Part shown: piece after piece, positions 1 through 5,188 of the stretch
Position numbering within the stretch: position 1 is the stretch's first letter
Layout of the letters: each line of letters starts with the position of its first letter
Assembly (NCBI GenBank): GCA_934567115.1
Contig: CAKTJA010000090.1
Span: 1 to 5,624 of the forward strand
Direction: 5' to 3'
Length of the DNA stretch: 5,624 nucleotides
DNA from: an uncultured Oscillospiraceae bacterium
GTDB taxonomy: Bacteria > Bacillota > Clostridia > Oscillospirales > Oscillospiraceae
Program-made: the position numbers and the translations under genes
Notes under the pieces: generated by a model
Seen by the model: only the letters and a program-made list of their open reading frames with translations
Database searches by the model: none
What the model was told of the DNA's origin: nothing

Positions 1-1063
1 TCGACCTCGGGTCGTCGTCGCAGCCCGAGAGGTAATAGCAATTCTCCACCGTGTAGGAGCCGGAGTCGTGTCCGCCGATGCCGCGCCCGTAGGACGCGCC
101 GTGCGTGTCGATCACGCCGACGTTGTAGCAGTTGTAAACGTCCATGCCGGTATTGGTGCCGAGGATGCCGCCGGCGGGGCAGGTGTAGGTGGTGGACACC
201 GCGCCGGTGTTGTAGCAGTTCCGGATAAAGCCGCCGCCCCAGGCGCTGCCGACAATGCCGCCCACGCCCTTGGAATCGGTGTTCCGCACCTGTGCGCGGT
301 TGGCGCAGCCCTCTACGATCACGCCGTTCGCCGTCTCGCCGATGCGCCCCACCACGCCGCCGACCATGCGCCGGCCGTAAATCGAGCCGGAGGCGATGAC
401 AAGATCGCGCACGGCGGGCTGCCAGCCGTTTTCAAAATCCGCCGTGATCGCGGGATTGTTCTCACACGCGCCGCCGAGAAAGCCGACAAGCCCCACCGCC
501 ATGCTGTAGGGAAAGCCCTTGGCGGCGTAGCGGTCGCAGTAAAGATTCGAGATCGTGTGCCCCTGCCCGTCGAGCACGCCGTTGAAGCGCGTGTCGAGCG
601 TCAGGCAGTCGCCCTCCGCCTCGGCGGGCAGCATCGGAAACTTGCCGCCGATGGGCGTCCAGTTCGGCCCGGACCATGCGCCCGTCTCCGCGTCGTACAC
701 GCCGCCCATGTCGAGATCGGCGGTGAGGTAAACGGTCCTATAGGCAAAGTCGATGTCGCTGGTGTAAACAGTGTCGGACACATTGCCGCCGCCCGCGCCG
801 ACAAGCAGCACGTCGTCCACGCGGATGCTCTTGAGAAGCGATCCGTCGCCGACGATCTGCGGAGCGTCCGGATCGGCCATGCCGTTGACGAGCGCGGCAA
901 GCCCGGCAAGCTGCGCCGGGGTGGAGAGATAGTATTCGCTCGCGCCGGGGTCGTACCACGAGACGTCAACGCTGCCGTCCCACGCCTCGGCCTTCGCCGA
1001 AGCGGGCGGCAGGAGCGTGAACGCAAGCGCGAGAGCGAGAAAAGCGGAACAGAGTCGTTTCAT
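1..1063 (-). CDS. GLUG-repeat secreted surface protein, C-terminus beyond the window
   Basis: The frame is open from ATG at 1063 to the window edge, giving 354 visible residues. Start choice: AAAGGAG (1072-1078) lies 8 nt upstream and overlaps the TAA of the preceding gene. Residues 1-26 form a signal peptide (MKR, then a Leu/Ala core, then ASAKA-type signal peptidase I sites). Residues 44-62 carry the YYLSTPAQLAGLAALVN module that opens many Firmicute GLUG proteins. YLTADLDMGG (112-121), WTPIGG (135-140) and FNGVLDGQGHTISNLY (160-175) follow. From about 230 come glycine-rich turns with GIVG, GGIL and repeated NCYN/NCYY motifs (282, 311, 341), typical of a right-handed beta-helix. An insert at about 63-107 separates the first module from the first strand repeat. 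The protein is presumably extracytoplasmic; its ligand is unknown. It is the fifth gene of the ExbB/DUF2149 operon, which suggests a receptor or scaffold role (inference). The missing end may hold a wall or membrane anchor. Confidence 0.88.
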   Translation of the reverse strand, partial: MKRLCSAFLALALAFTLLPPASAKAEAWDGSVDVSWYDPGASEYYLSTPAQLAGLAALVNGMADPDAPQIVGDGSLLKSIRVDDVLLVGAGGGNVSDTVYTSDIDFAYRTVYLTADLDMGGVYDAETGAWSGPNWTPIGGKFPMLPAEAEGDCLTLDTRFNGVLDGQGHTISNLYCDRYAAKGFPYSMAVGLVGFLGGACENNPAITADFENGWQPAVRDLVIASGSIYGRRMVGGVVGRIGETANGVIVEGCANRAQVRNTDSKGVGGIVGSAWGGGFIRNCYNTGAVSTTYTCPAGGILGTNTGMDVYNCYNVGVIDTHGASYGRGIGGHDSGSYTVENCYYLSGCDDDPRS

Positions 1064-1076
1064 CGGCCGCACTCCT

Positions 1077-1391
1077 TTACTTCTGGACAATATAGTAGGT
1101 CCCGGTCGCCGCGTCAAAGTAGACGGTCCCCATTTCCTCCAGCTCGCCGCCGTCGAAAACCCGGGAATCGTCGGGAGCCTCAGTAAGGTCCTCCTGCTCG
1201 AAGGGAATGGGGTCGGCGGGCTGCTCGCTCTGCGGCACGGAAATGTCCACGTTCCAGTTAAGGATCAGCGCAAGCATGATGCCCACCGCCAGCACGAGCA
1301 TCGCGTCGGCAAGGTTTCCGATTGAGCTCATGGGATCGACGGGCGCATCCTCCGCGCGGCGCGAAAGGGTCCTCGAACGAAGGCGGCTCAT
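1077..1391 (-). CDS. DUF2149 family protein, ExbD-like partner of the ExbB homologue
   Basis: 104 residues. The basic cytoplasmic N-terminus (MSRLRSRTLSRR) leads to the family-typical DPM (19-21) and one membrane segment at about 29-45, NLADAMLVLAVGIMLALIL. A Pro/Glu/Asp-rich external stretch (about 53-80) follows. The C-terminus, EEMGTVYFDAATGTYYIV (85-102), matches the G-x-VY-x-D-x-x-TG-x-x-YIV ending I associate with DUF2149. Asp29 followed by AMLVL resembles the proton-carrying Asp25 in the ExbD motif D-V-M-L-V-L. The external part is much shorter than that of ExbD. The start codon overlaps the stop of the ExbB-like gene as ATGA (1388-1391) with no good ribosome binding site, so translational coupling is likely. 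The TAA stop lies inside the next gene's ribosome binding site. The family assignment is from recalled motifs; the stator role is inference from the Asp and the neighbour. Confidence 0.85.
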   Translation of the reverse strand: MSRLRSRTLSRRAEDAPVDPMSSIGNLADAMLVLAVGIMLALILNWNVDISVPQSEQPADPIPFEQEDLTEAPDDSRVFDGGELEEMGTVYFDAATGTYYIVQK

Positions 1392-2038
1392 ACGCGCTCA
1401 CCCGCCTTCTCGACCTCAAGCAGGACCTCGCTCACCGCGTCCAGAATGGAGGCGTACTCGCGGTACCAGCCGCGCCGAACGGTGGAGATGACGGTGGCGA
1501 ACGCCGCCGCGACAAGGCCCGCCACGGTGGTGTCAAACGCGGTGAGAAGCGAGGTGGAAAGCGTGTAGGTATCGCCCTGCCCGAGCGCGATGATGCCGGG
1601 GCCGAGCGGGATCAGCGTGCCGAGCAGACCGAACATCGGGGCCAGACGCGCGATCAGCTCGCTGAGCCTGACGATCTTATCGCAGCGCTCCTGCTCCTGC
1701 TCAAGGAGCCTGACGGCAAGCGCCTCGCGCATCTCACCGGTGAAATCGGGATGGCGGGTCAGCTCGAGCAGCGCGTCTCTCTGGCGGCGCAGCAGCCCGC
1801 TCGCTTCAATGACCGCCGCGCGGTCCGGAGCGGTGCGCAGCTCCTCCAGAAGCTTCGGCAGCGCGACCCTGAGCTGTCGGCGCTCGGTAAAATACTCCGC
1901 GATAAGCCAGCCGGTAAGCACGGCGGCGGAGAGCAGAAAGAAAATAAGCACGATGACCACGGGCGTTTCCAGCGCGGAGGACACCGCGCGAAGCACGTCG
2001 TGGATGCGGAAGGAAGCTTCCGTCGTTGCAACAGGCAT
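1388..2038 (-). CDS. MotA/TolQ/ExbB proton-channel family protein
   Basis: 216 residues, close to the usual ExbB/TolQ length. ATG at 2038 was chosen because GAGGTG (2044-2049) lies 5 nt upstream and because the longer start at 2107 would lie inside the preceding gene. The topology is that of ExbB: an N-terminal amphipathic stretch, TM1 at about 27-47, a large charged cytoplasmic helical region (about 50-125), TM2 at about 132-152 with the signature APMFGLLGTLIPLGPGI, and TM3 at about 168-188 with FDTTVAGLVAAAFATVIST. Thr141 and Thr170/171 sit where ExbB and TolQ carry pore-lining threonines. In that family a pentamer surrounds an ExbD/TolR dimer in the cytoplasmic membrane and converts proton flow into mechanical work. 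The partner here should be the overlapping DUF2149 protein. No TonB or outer-membrane receptor is present, so the driven component is unknown. Confidence 0.93.
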   Translation of the reverse strand: MPVATTEASFRIHDVLRAVSSALETPVVIVLIFFLLSAAVLTGWLIAEYFTERRQLRVALPKLLEELRTAPDRAAVIEASGLLRRQRDALLELTRHPDFTGEMREALAVRLLEQEQERCDKIVRLSELIARLAPMFGLLGTLIPLGPGIIALGQGDTYTLSTSLLTAFDTTVAGLVAAAFATVISTVRRGWYREYASILDAVSEVLLEVEKAGERV

Positions 2039-2043
2039 AGTGA

Positions 2044-2049
2044 CACCTC
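2044..2049 (-). promoter_or_regulatory. Ribosome binding site of the ExbB-like gene
   Basis: GAGGTG on the minus strand lies 5 nt before ATG at 2038 and just after the TAA (2053-2055) of the upstream gene. It fixes the start at 2038 rather than at the upstream in-frame ATG at 2107. Confidence 0.7.
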
Positions 2050-2052
2050 GTT

Positions 2053-3273
2053 TTATCTTAATCTTCTGTAGCGCAAAATTCCATACACAAAGCCGAGCAG
2101 CGCGCACAGCGCAAGCGCGGCAAGCGTCGGCATGACCGGCGCCCTCTCCGGCGGGGCAAGCACAAGCTGCGTGCTCCCGTCGCCCATCCTCTCTCCCGCA
2201 GCGACGCCGGCGGGACGGTCCTCCCGCTCCGGTACGCCGCCGGTGAGGATATAAACTCCGGAGGGCTTCGCCGTCCCGGTCTCCTCCGCCGACTCTCCGC
2301 CGGCGGACGGGGCCTCTCCCCCGCCGCCCGCGCCGCCGCCGACGCGGACCTCAACGGTCGTGCGCGAGCTTCCGTAGCCGACCGTGACGGTCGCCGTCCC
2401 CTCGCCGACCGGGATCAGATTCCCGTTTCCGTCCACCCGGACAACGCTCTCGTCGCTCGACGTCCATGTAAGATTCTCCCTCACATAGCCGTCGAGCAGC
2501 TCGTCCTCCGCCGAAACGGAAACATGCAGCGCGTGGTCGCTGCCGACCGTAAGCGAAAGGTCCGTCTCGTCGGTCGAGAGCACCGGCGCGCCGGCAAAGG
2601 TGACCAGGATCTTATAGACGTATTTCGCCGCCGAGCTGGTTGCCCGCTCCTCCGGCGAGGCCTGTCCGAAAAACAGGTGAAAGCGGCTGCCGGTGGAGTA
2701 CAGGTCGCTGCTTGCCAGCGCCTCAAACTCCACGCCGACAGCGTCCCACTGCGTATAATCCTCAAGAGCGAGCATCGCCTCGACCCGCTGCGCGCCGACC
2801 CAGAGATCGTCTCCGCCGTCGGCGGAGTAAAGCTCGCCGGTCTCCTCATTCGCCGCAAGATAGGGGAAATAATAGCGCGGCGTATCAAAAAGCGCCTTTC
2901 CGGTAAAGGAGCGGTACGCGCCGCGCGTGTGGTCTCTGGTGAAAAAATCGATGGAGGCGATGGAGCTGAGGTCCACGCCCGCATACTCCAGAAGGTCCCG
3001 GACGTAGAAGCCCCGGCCGAGCGCAAGATAGGTGCGCGAGCCGTTGTAGTAGGAGTAGACGACCTCATGCGTGTCAAGCGCGCCGCCGTACCAGTCGTCC
3101 AGCTCGCTCCAGTGGTAGACCGCCTTCTCAACGTACTGCTCCTCGCTCCAGCCGAAGTAGCCAATGCAGACGCTGACGGTATCCGTCACCGCGTCCGCCC
3201 GCGCGCCAGCGGTCATCAGCGAAAGCAGCGCGCCCAGCAGGACCGCGCGGAGCAAAACAGTCCTCAGCCTCAT
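2053..3273 (-). CDS. Secreted membrane-anchored protein with unnamed N-terminal domain and Big2 Ig-like domain
   Basis: 406 residues. Signal peptide 1-26 (MRLRTVLLRAVLLGALL, cleavage after ARA). Residues about 30-230 form an aromatic-rich domain with YNGSRTYLALGRGFYVRDLL (76-95), AGVDLSSIASIDFFTRD (98-114), LFDTPRYYFPYL (128-139) and FHLFFGQ (198-204). It resembles uncharacterised domains of Firmicute Ig-like surface proteins. The LLEYAGVD pattern also recalls molybdopterin-oxidoreductase folds, without visible cofactor residues. A Big2-type domain spans about 231-311 (LTWTSSDESVVRVDGNGNL, then GEGTATVTV). A Gly/Ser/Glu/Pro-rich linker (about 312-375) leads to one membrane helix (about 381-400) and a basic tail, RYRRLR. 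Most of the protein should lie outside the cell. ATG overlaps the preceding stop as ATGA (3270-3273); AGGGG lies about 9 nt upstream. Likely role: surface component of the uptake machine, perhaps receiving force through its anchor (inference). Confidence 0.85.
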   Translation of the reverse strand: MRLRTVLLRAVLLGALLSLMTAGARADAVTDTVSVCIGYFGWSEEQYVEKAVYHWSELDDWYGGALDTHEVVYSYYNGSRTYLALGRGFYVRDLLEYAGVDLSSIASIDFFTRDHTRGAYRSFTGKALFDTPRYYFPYLAANEETGELYSADGGDDLWVGAQRVEAMLALEDYTQWDAVGVEFEALASSDLYSTGSRFHLFFGQASPEERATSSAAKYVYKILVTFAGAPVLSTDETDLSLTVGSDHALHVSVSAEDELLDGYVRENLTWTSSDESVVRVDGNGNLIPVGEGTATVTVGYGSSRTTVEVRVGGGAGGGGEAPSAGGESAEETGTAKPSGVYILTGGVPEREDRPAGVAAGERMGDGSTQLVLAPPERAPVMPTLAALALCALLGFVYGILRYRRLR

Positions 3274-4358
3274 CGCGCCGCGCCCCTGAGCGCGGAATTC
3301 GCCAGCATGGCGTCCGCCTCCTCGTCGGTAAGCTCATATCCCCAGAGAAGCGAGAATATCTCCTGCGCCTTCGCCTTCATGTCATAGTCGTAATACTGCG
3401 GATAAAGCAGGTTCCCCAGCCACCACACGCCAAGGAGCATATTGATGGACGGCGGATTGGAAAGCCAGTTGTACGGCAGATTGGGGATCTCATAATACCG
3501 TCCGCCGCGAATGGCGGAAAGCTGGCCCCACGCGCTCTCGTCCGCGACGCTGCCGAAGATGCTGCCGGCGGAGAAGAGGATGACCTCCGGATCAAAATTG
3601 TAGAGCTGCTCCAGATTGACGGGGTTCCCGCCGCCCCGATTGCTGACCTCCGGGACGACGATGGCGTTCTCCGCGCCGACAAGCTCAAGCACCTGTGCCT
3701 GTGTCGAGCCGAGCGCATTGGTGTCCAGTCCCGACGTTCCAGAGGTGTACATCACCCGCACGCGCTCCGCGTCCGCGATCCTGCCCCGGTTCTCAGCCGC
3801 CAGCGCAACGGTCTGCGCGGCAAAGTCCGCAAGCTCGCCGCCGCGCCCGGCCTTCCCGGAAAGGATGGAGCCGAGGGTGCGGTACATCTCCTCCATATGC
3901 GCAACGTCCGCCTCAAGGAAGATGACGGGAATGCCGGTCTGCTTTTGCAGGGCGTCCAGATCCGCAGCCATGTTTTCCTTGCGGTCGCCAAGGTCGATGA
4001 TGACCTGCGGCGCGCAGGCAAGCAGCGTTTCCAGATTGAGCGTGCTCTTTGAGCCGTACATCTGCCCCGTGGTCGGCAGCCGGATCAGCTCCTCCGCCAG
4101 ATAGGGAAGCTGCGCGCTGGAGGGCGACGCGCTGATGCACACCATGTACTCAGGCGCGATGGTCGCAAGGATCATGGAGGCGACCGCGCCGCTCGGCGCA
4201 ACGCGGGTGATCTCCTCCGGAAGCTGCACCGTGCGTCCGAGGGAATCGGTAAAGGCGACGGTCGCCGCATCGCCGCCCGGCGCGGCGGACGGCGAGCAGC
4301 CGGGCAGCAGACAGAGCAGCAGCGCCGCCGCTAAAAGCAGGGAAAAAAAGCGTTTCAT
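3270..4358 (-). CDS. ABC transporter substrate-binding lipoprotein, FepB/BtuF/FhuD type
   Basis: 362 residues. Signal peptide MKRFFSLLLAAALLLCLLPG with lipobox LPGC (18-21), so Cys21 should be lipidated and the protein tethered outside the membrane. The mature part opens with FTDSLGRTVQLPEEITRVAP (36-55), the classic start of the Peripla_BP_2 family (class III binding proteins for siderophores, haem, cobalamin or metals). LNLETLLACAPQVIIDLG (107-124), a long linker helix region (about 150-200), NLEQLYNFDPEVILFSAG (248-265) and WLSNPPSINMLLGVWWLGNL (298-317) follow. Length and order fit the family. It is the promoter-proximal gene, and its stop overlaps the next start. No permease or ATPase is encoded in the window, so it either shares a transporter encoded elsewhere or serves the ExbB-linked system. 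The ligand cannot be assigned. The start at 4358 is supported by an RBS and by the signal peptide. Confidence 0.93.
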   Translation of the reverse strand: MKRFFSLLLAAALLLCLLPGCSPSAAPGGDAATVAFTDSLGRTVQLPEEITRVAPSGAVASMILATIAPEYMVCISASPSSAQLPYLAEELIRLPTTGQMYGSKSTLNLETLLACAPQVIIDLGDRKENMAADLDALQKQTGIPVIFLEADVAHMEEMYRTLGSILSGKAGRGGELADFAAQTVALAAENRGRIADAERVRVMYTSGTSGLDTNALGSTQAQVLELVGAENAIVVPEVSNRGGGNPVNLEQLYNFDPEVILFSAGSIFGSVADESAWGQLSAIRGGRYYEIPNLPYNWLSNPPSINMLLGVWWLGNLLYPQYYDYDMKAKAQEIFSLLWGYELTDEEADAMLANSALRGAAR

Positions 4359-4365
4359 GGCATAA

Positions 4366-4370
4366 CCTCT
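4366..4370 (-). promoter_or_regulatory. Ribosome binding site of the substrate-binding protein gene
   Basis: AGAGG on the minus strand lies 7 nt before ATG at 4358. With the signal peptide beginning MKRFF, it rules out the longer in-frame start at 4544, whose extra 62 residues would bury the signal peptide and extend upstream of the promoter. Confidence 0.7.
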
Positions 4371-4389
4371 TCGCGTTATTCTCAGGGAT

Positions 4390-4418
4390 ACTATAAGCCG
4401 TTCGGGCCACAAAGTCAA
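4390..4418 (-). promoter_or_regulatory. Sigma-A-type promoter of the leftward uptake operon
   Basis: On the minus strand, TTGACT (-35, 4413-4418) is followed by exactly 17 nt and TATAGT (-10, 4390-4395). Transcription should start near 4383, leaving an untranslated leader of about 25 nt. That leaves no room for a cobalamin-type or other riboswitch, so any metal or haem control would have to act at the promoter. I saw no convincing Fur or DtxR palindrome over the -35/-10 region. Confidence 0.75.
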
Positions 4419-4506
4419 GAAATACCATGCCGGATCCCCCCGAAGTCCGACGCGTTTCCCGCTCTTTCGCGCCGGCAGAGGCGCGTCCGTGCGAATGCCG
4501 GAAATG

Positions 4507-4575
4507 TTACCCCCGATAGACAAGGGACTTCTCGTATTCCACAAAGCCGCCGTCCCTTCCGAAGCATTTTACCAT
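4507..4575 (-). other. Possible 22-codon ORF or remnant of a gene 3' end
   Basis: The minus strand reads MVKCFGRDGG followed by FVEYEKSLVYRG and TAA, with GC-rich codon choice like the operon genes. Two stops (TAA TGA) lie just upstream in frame, where the AT-rich DNA begins, and there is no ribosome binding site. It could be the tail of a gene cut by the AT-rich segment, or simply chance. No function can be assigned. Confidence 0.15.
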
Positions 4576-4593
4576 ACAAAATCATTATATATT

Positions 4594-4621
4594 TGGTGGT
4601 CTGACGATCTATTTACCACCA
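4594..4621. repeat. Operator-like inverted repeat
   Basis: TGGTGGT (4594-4600) and ACCACCA (4615-4621) are perfect 7-bp inverted arms separated by 14 nt, with further short AT complementarity outside. The repeat lies between the two divergent promoters, about 175 bp upstream of the leftward -35 and 128 bp upstream of the rightward -35. It could bind a dimeric regulator or form a weak hairpin. No regulator gene is in the window. Confidence 0.3.
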
Positions 4622-4748
4622 TATGTGCCGCTGAACGGATGATTATGAAAAAAACAATGCTCTCATATCGTATATCAAAAGCTCTGATTGTTTGGCAGAA
4701 GATTACCTATTACCGCATACAAAAGCATTTGATCCCAGGTGTTAAATT

Positions 4749-4777
4749 TTGACAATTTTTTCTTAGTTTTTTATATT
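4749..4777 (+). promoter_or_regulatory. Strong rightward sigma-A-type promoter
   Basis: TTGACA (4749-4754), a 17-nt spacer and TATATT (4772-4777): a consensus -35 with a near-consensus -10, in AT-rich DNA with T-rich spacer tracts. Transcription should begin near 4784, leaving about 405 nt before the lipoprotein start at 5189. It therefore makes either a long structured leader or a separate small RNA. Confidence 0.75.
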
Positions 4778-4809
4778 CTCGTTTGGAATCGTGGGGTTTC
4801 GCGCTATAT

Positions 4810-4906
4810 TGGCAACATCCAAGCAAGGGAAATTGCAGGCTGCAAATGAAATGCAGCTTGGAATGTCTTTCCGGATCACAGCAGCTCCCAGCTATCCATG
4901 TTGCCA
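4810..4906 (+). ncRNA. Candidate structured leader or small RNA with a three-way junction
   Basis: About 26 nt downstream of the predicted transcription start, three stems nest with no gap at two of the joints. P1 is TGGCAACAT (4810-4818) with ATGTTGCCA (4898-4906), 9 bp. P2 is CCAAGC (4819-4824) with GCTTGG (4856-4861), enclosing a hairpin TTGCA/TGCAA (4833-4845). P3 is GGAT (4873-4876) with ATCC (4894-4897), enclosing a small AGCT/AGCT hairpin. An alternative 8-bp hairpin with one G-U pair (4837-4844 with 4852-4859) excludes P2, as in switching RNAs. It matches no class I can name; the AAGCAAGGGAA stretch slightly recalls cobalamin riboswitches, but their other conserved boxes are absent. 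Folding is read by eye only. Confidence 0.4.
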
Positions 4907-5040
4907 CTTATACCTGAAACAGAGTGAGGATTCATACGGCCCGGTTTCTTTACAATGCACTGTGCGACGATTTTTGAATTGCAGTGGCTTGGATAGTACA
5001 CAAGGTTTGGAGACTGGCTCAATGATACGATTTATGAAAC

Positions 5041-5061
5041 GACTGAAGGAACTCTTCAGTC
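5041..5061. repeat. Short hairpin in the lipoprotein leader
   Basis: GACTGAAG (5041-5048) and CTTCAGTC (5054-5061) are perfect 8-bp arms around a 5-nt loop, GAACT. No T-tract follows on the plus strand, so it is not a standard intrinsic terminator. It is the first of three hairpins before the lipoprotein gene. Confidence 0.45.
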
Positions 5062-5089
5062 CAATGCCGCAAGCCAGTTTATCTGATCT

Positions 5090-5130
5090 TCTTGCGTCTG
5101 CGGGATGCAGAGCATCCCGCAGACGCAAGA
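5090..5130. repeat. Perfect 19-bp inverted repeat with a 3-nt loop
   Basis: Arms 5090-5108 (TCTTGCGTCTGCGGGATGC) and 5112-5130 are exactly complementary around the loop AGA. The stem is GC-rich inside AT-richer DNA. Neither side has a T-run of the kind that ends an intrinsic terminator. It could be a transcript-stabilising or attenuating hairpin, a protein-binding palindrome, or the scar or end of a small mobile element. It ends 58 nt before the lipoprotein start codon. Confidence 0.8.
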
Positions 5131-5142
5131 CTATGAATGCAA

Positions 5143-5157
5143 CGGGCAGAAGGCCCG
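5143..5157. repeat. Small GC hairpin just before the lipoprotein ribosome binding site
   Basis: CGGGC (5143-5147) and GCCCG (5153-5157) flank a 5-nt loop, AGAAG. It sits 18 nt before the GGAGGG ribosome binding site and is followed by AATTATATAAAAA, which would leave the binding site unpaired. Confidence 0.35.
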
Positions 5158-5175
5158 AATTATATAAAAATGTGT

Positions 5176-5181
5176 GGAGGG
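5176..5181 (+). promoter_or_regulatory. Ribosome binding site of the SLH-like lipoprotein gene
   Basis: GGAGGG lies 7 nt before ATG at 5189. It selects MKRKIIS as the start rather than the ATG at 5174, which overlaps the binding site and would add a non-signal-like MEGAT. Confidence 0.8.
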
Positions 5182-5188
5182 TGCGACC

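Larger units (their letters stand above)
4431..4748. other. Intergenic region with an abrupt change in base composition
   Basis: No convincing full-length gene on either strand. Up to about 4560 the DNA is GC-rich like the operon; from about 4561 it becomes AT-rich, which continues through most of the sequence to about 5090. AAGGGAC (4522-4528) and GTCCCTT (4552-4558) could pair across 23 nt. CATACAAAA followed by one variable base and CATT occurs twice (4573-4586 and 4716-4729), an imperfect direct repeat 143 nt apart that may be chance in AT-rich DNA. Confidence 0.5.

Noticed and set aside
68..1186. Long plus-strand open frame opposite the GLUG gene (372 codons)
   Set aside because: Ala/Arg/Gly/Val-rich translation without domains, antisense to a gene with signal peptide, RBS and GLUG motifs; a GC-rich shadow frame.
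1322..2071. Long plus-strand open frame opposite the ExbB-like gene
   Set aside because: Low-complexity charged product with no recognisable motif; the minus strand encodes a clear ExbB family protein.
2524..3387. Plus-strand open frame of 287 codons opposite the Ig-like gene
   Set aside because: No ribosome binding site or domain; antisense to a protein with signal peptide, Big2 domain and membrane anchor.
4359..4544. Longer N-terminus for the substrate-binding protein, from ATG at 4544
   Set aside because: It would place the signal peptide and lipobox in the middle of the protein and run through the promoter; the RBS at 4366-4370 supports 4358.
4584..4612. Second leftward promoter with TATAAT at 4584-4589
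   Set aside because: The matching -35 position reads ATAGAT and there is no extended -10; the promoter at 4390-4418 is far better.
4489..4752. Plus-strand ORF of 87 codons across the composition boundary
   Set aside because: Spans the GC-rich to AT-rich change and overlaps the promoter; no ribosome binding site or recognisable motif.
4810..4910. Cobalamin riboswitch, suggested by AAGCAAGGGAA and the uptake context
   Set aside because: The other conserved B12-box elements are missing, and it is oriented towards the lipoprotein, away from the uptake operon.
5090..5130. Intrinsic terminator
   Set aside because: The stem is strong but no T-run follows on either strand, and it lies upstream of a gene rather than after one.
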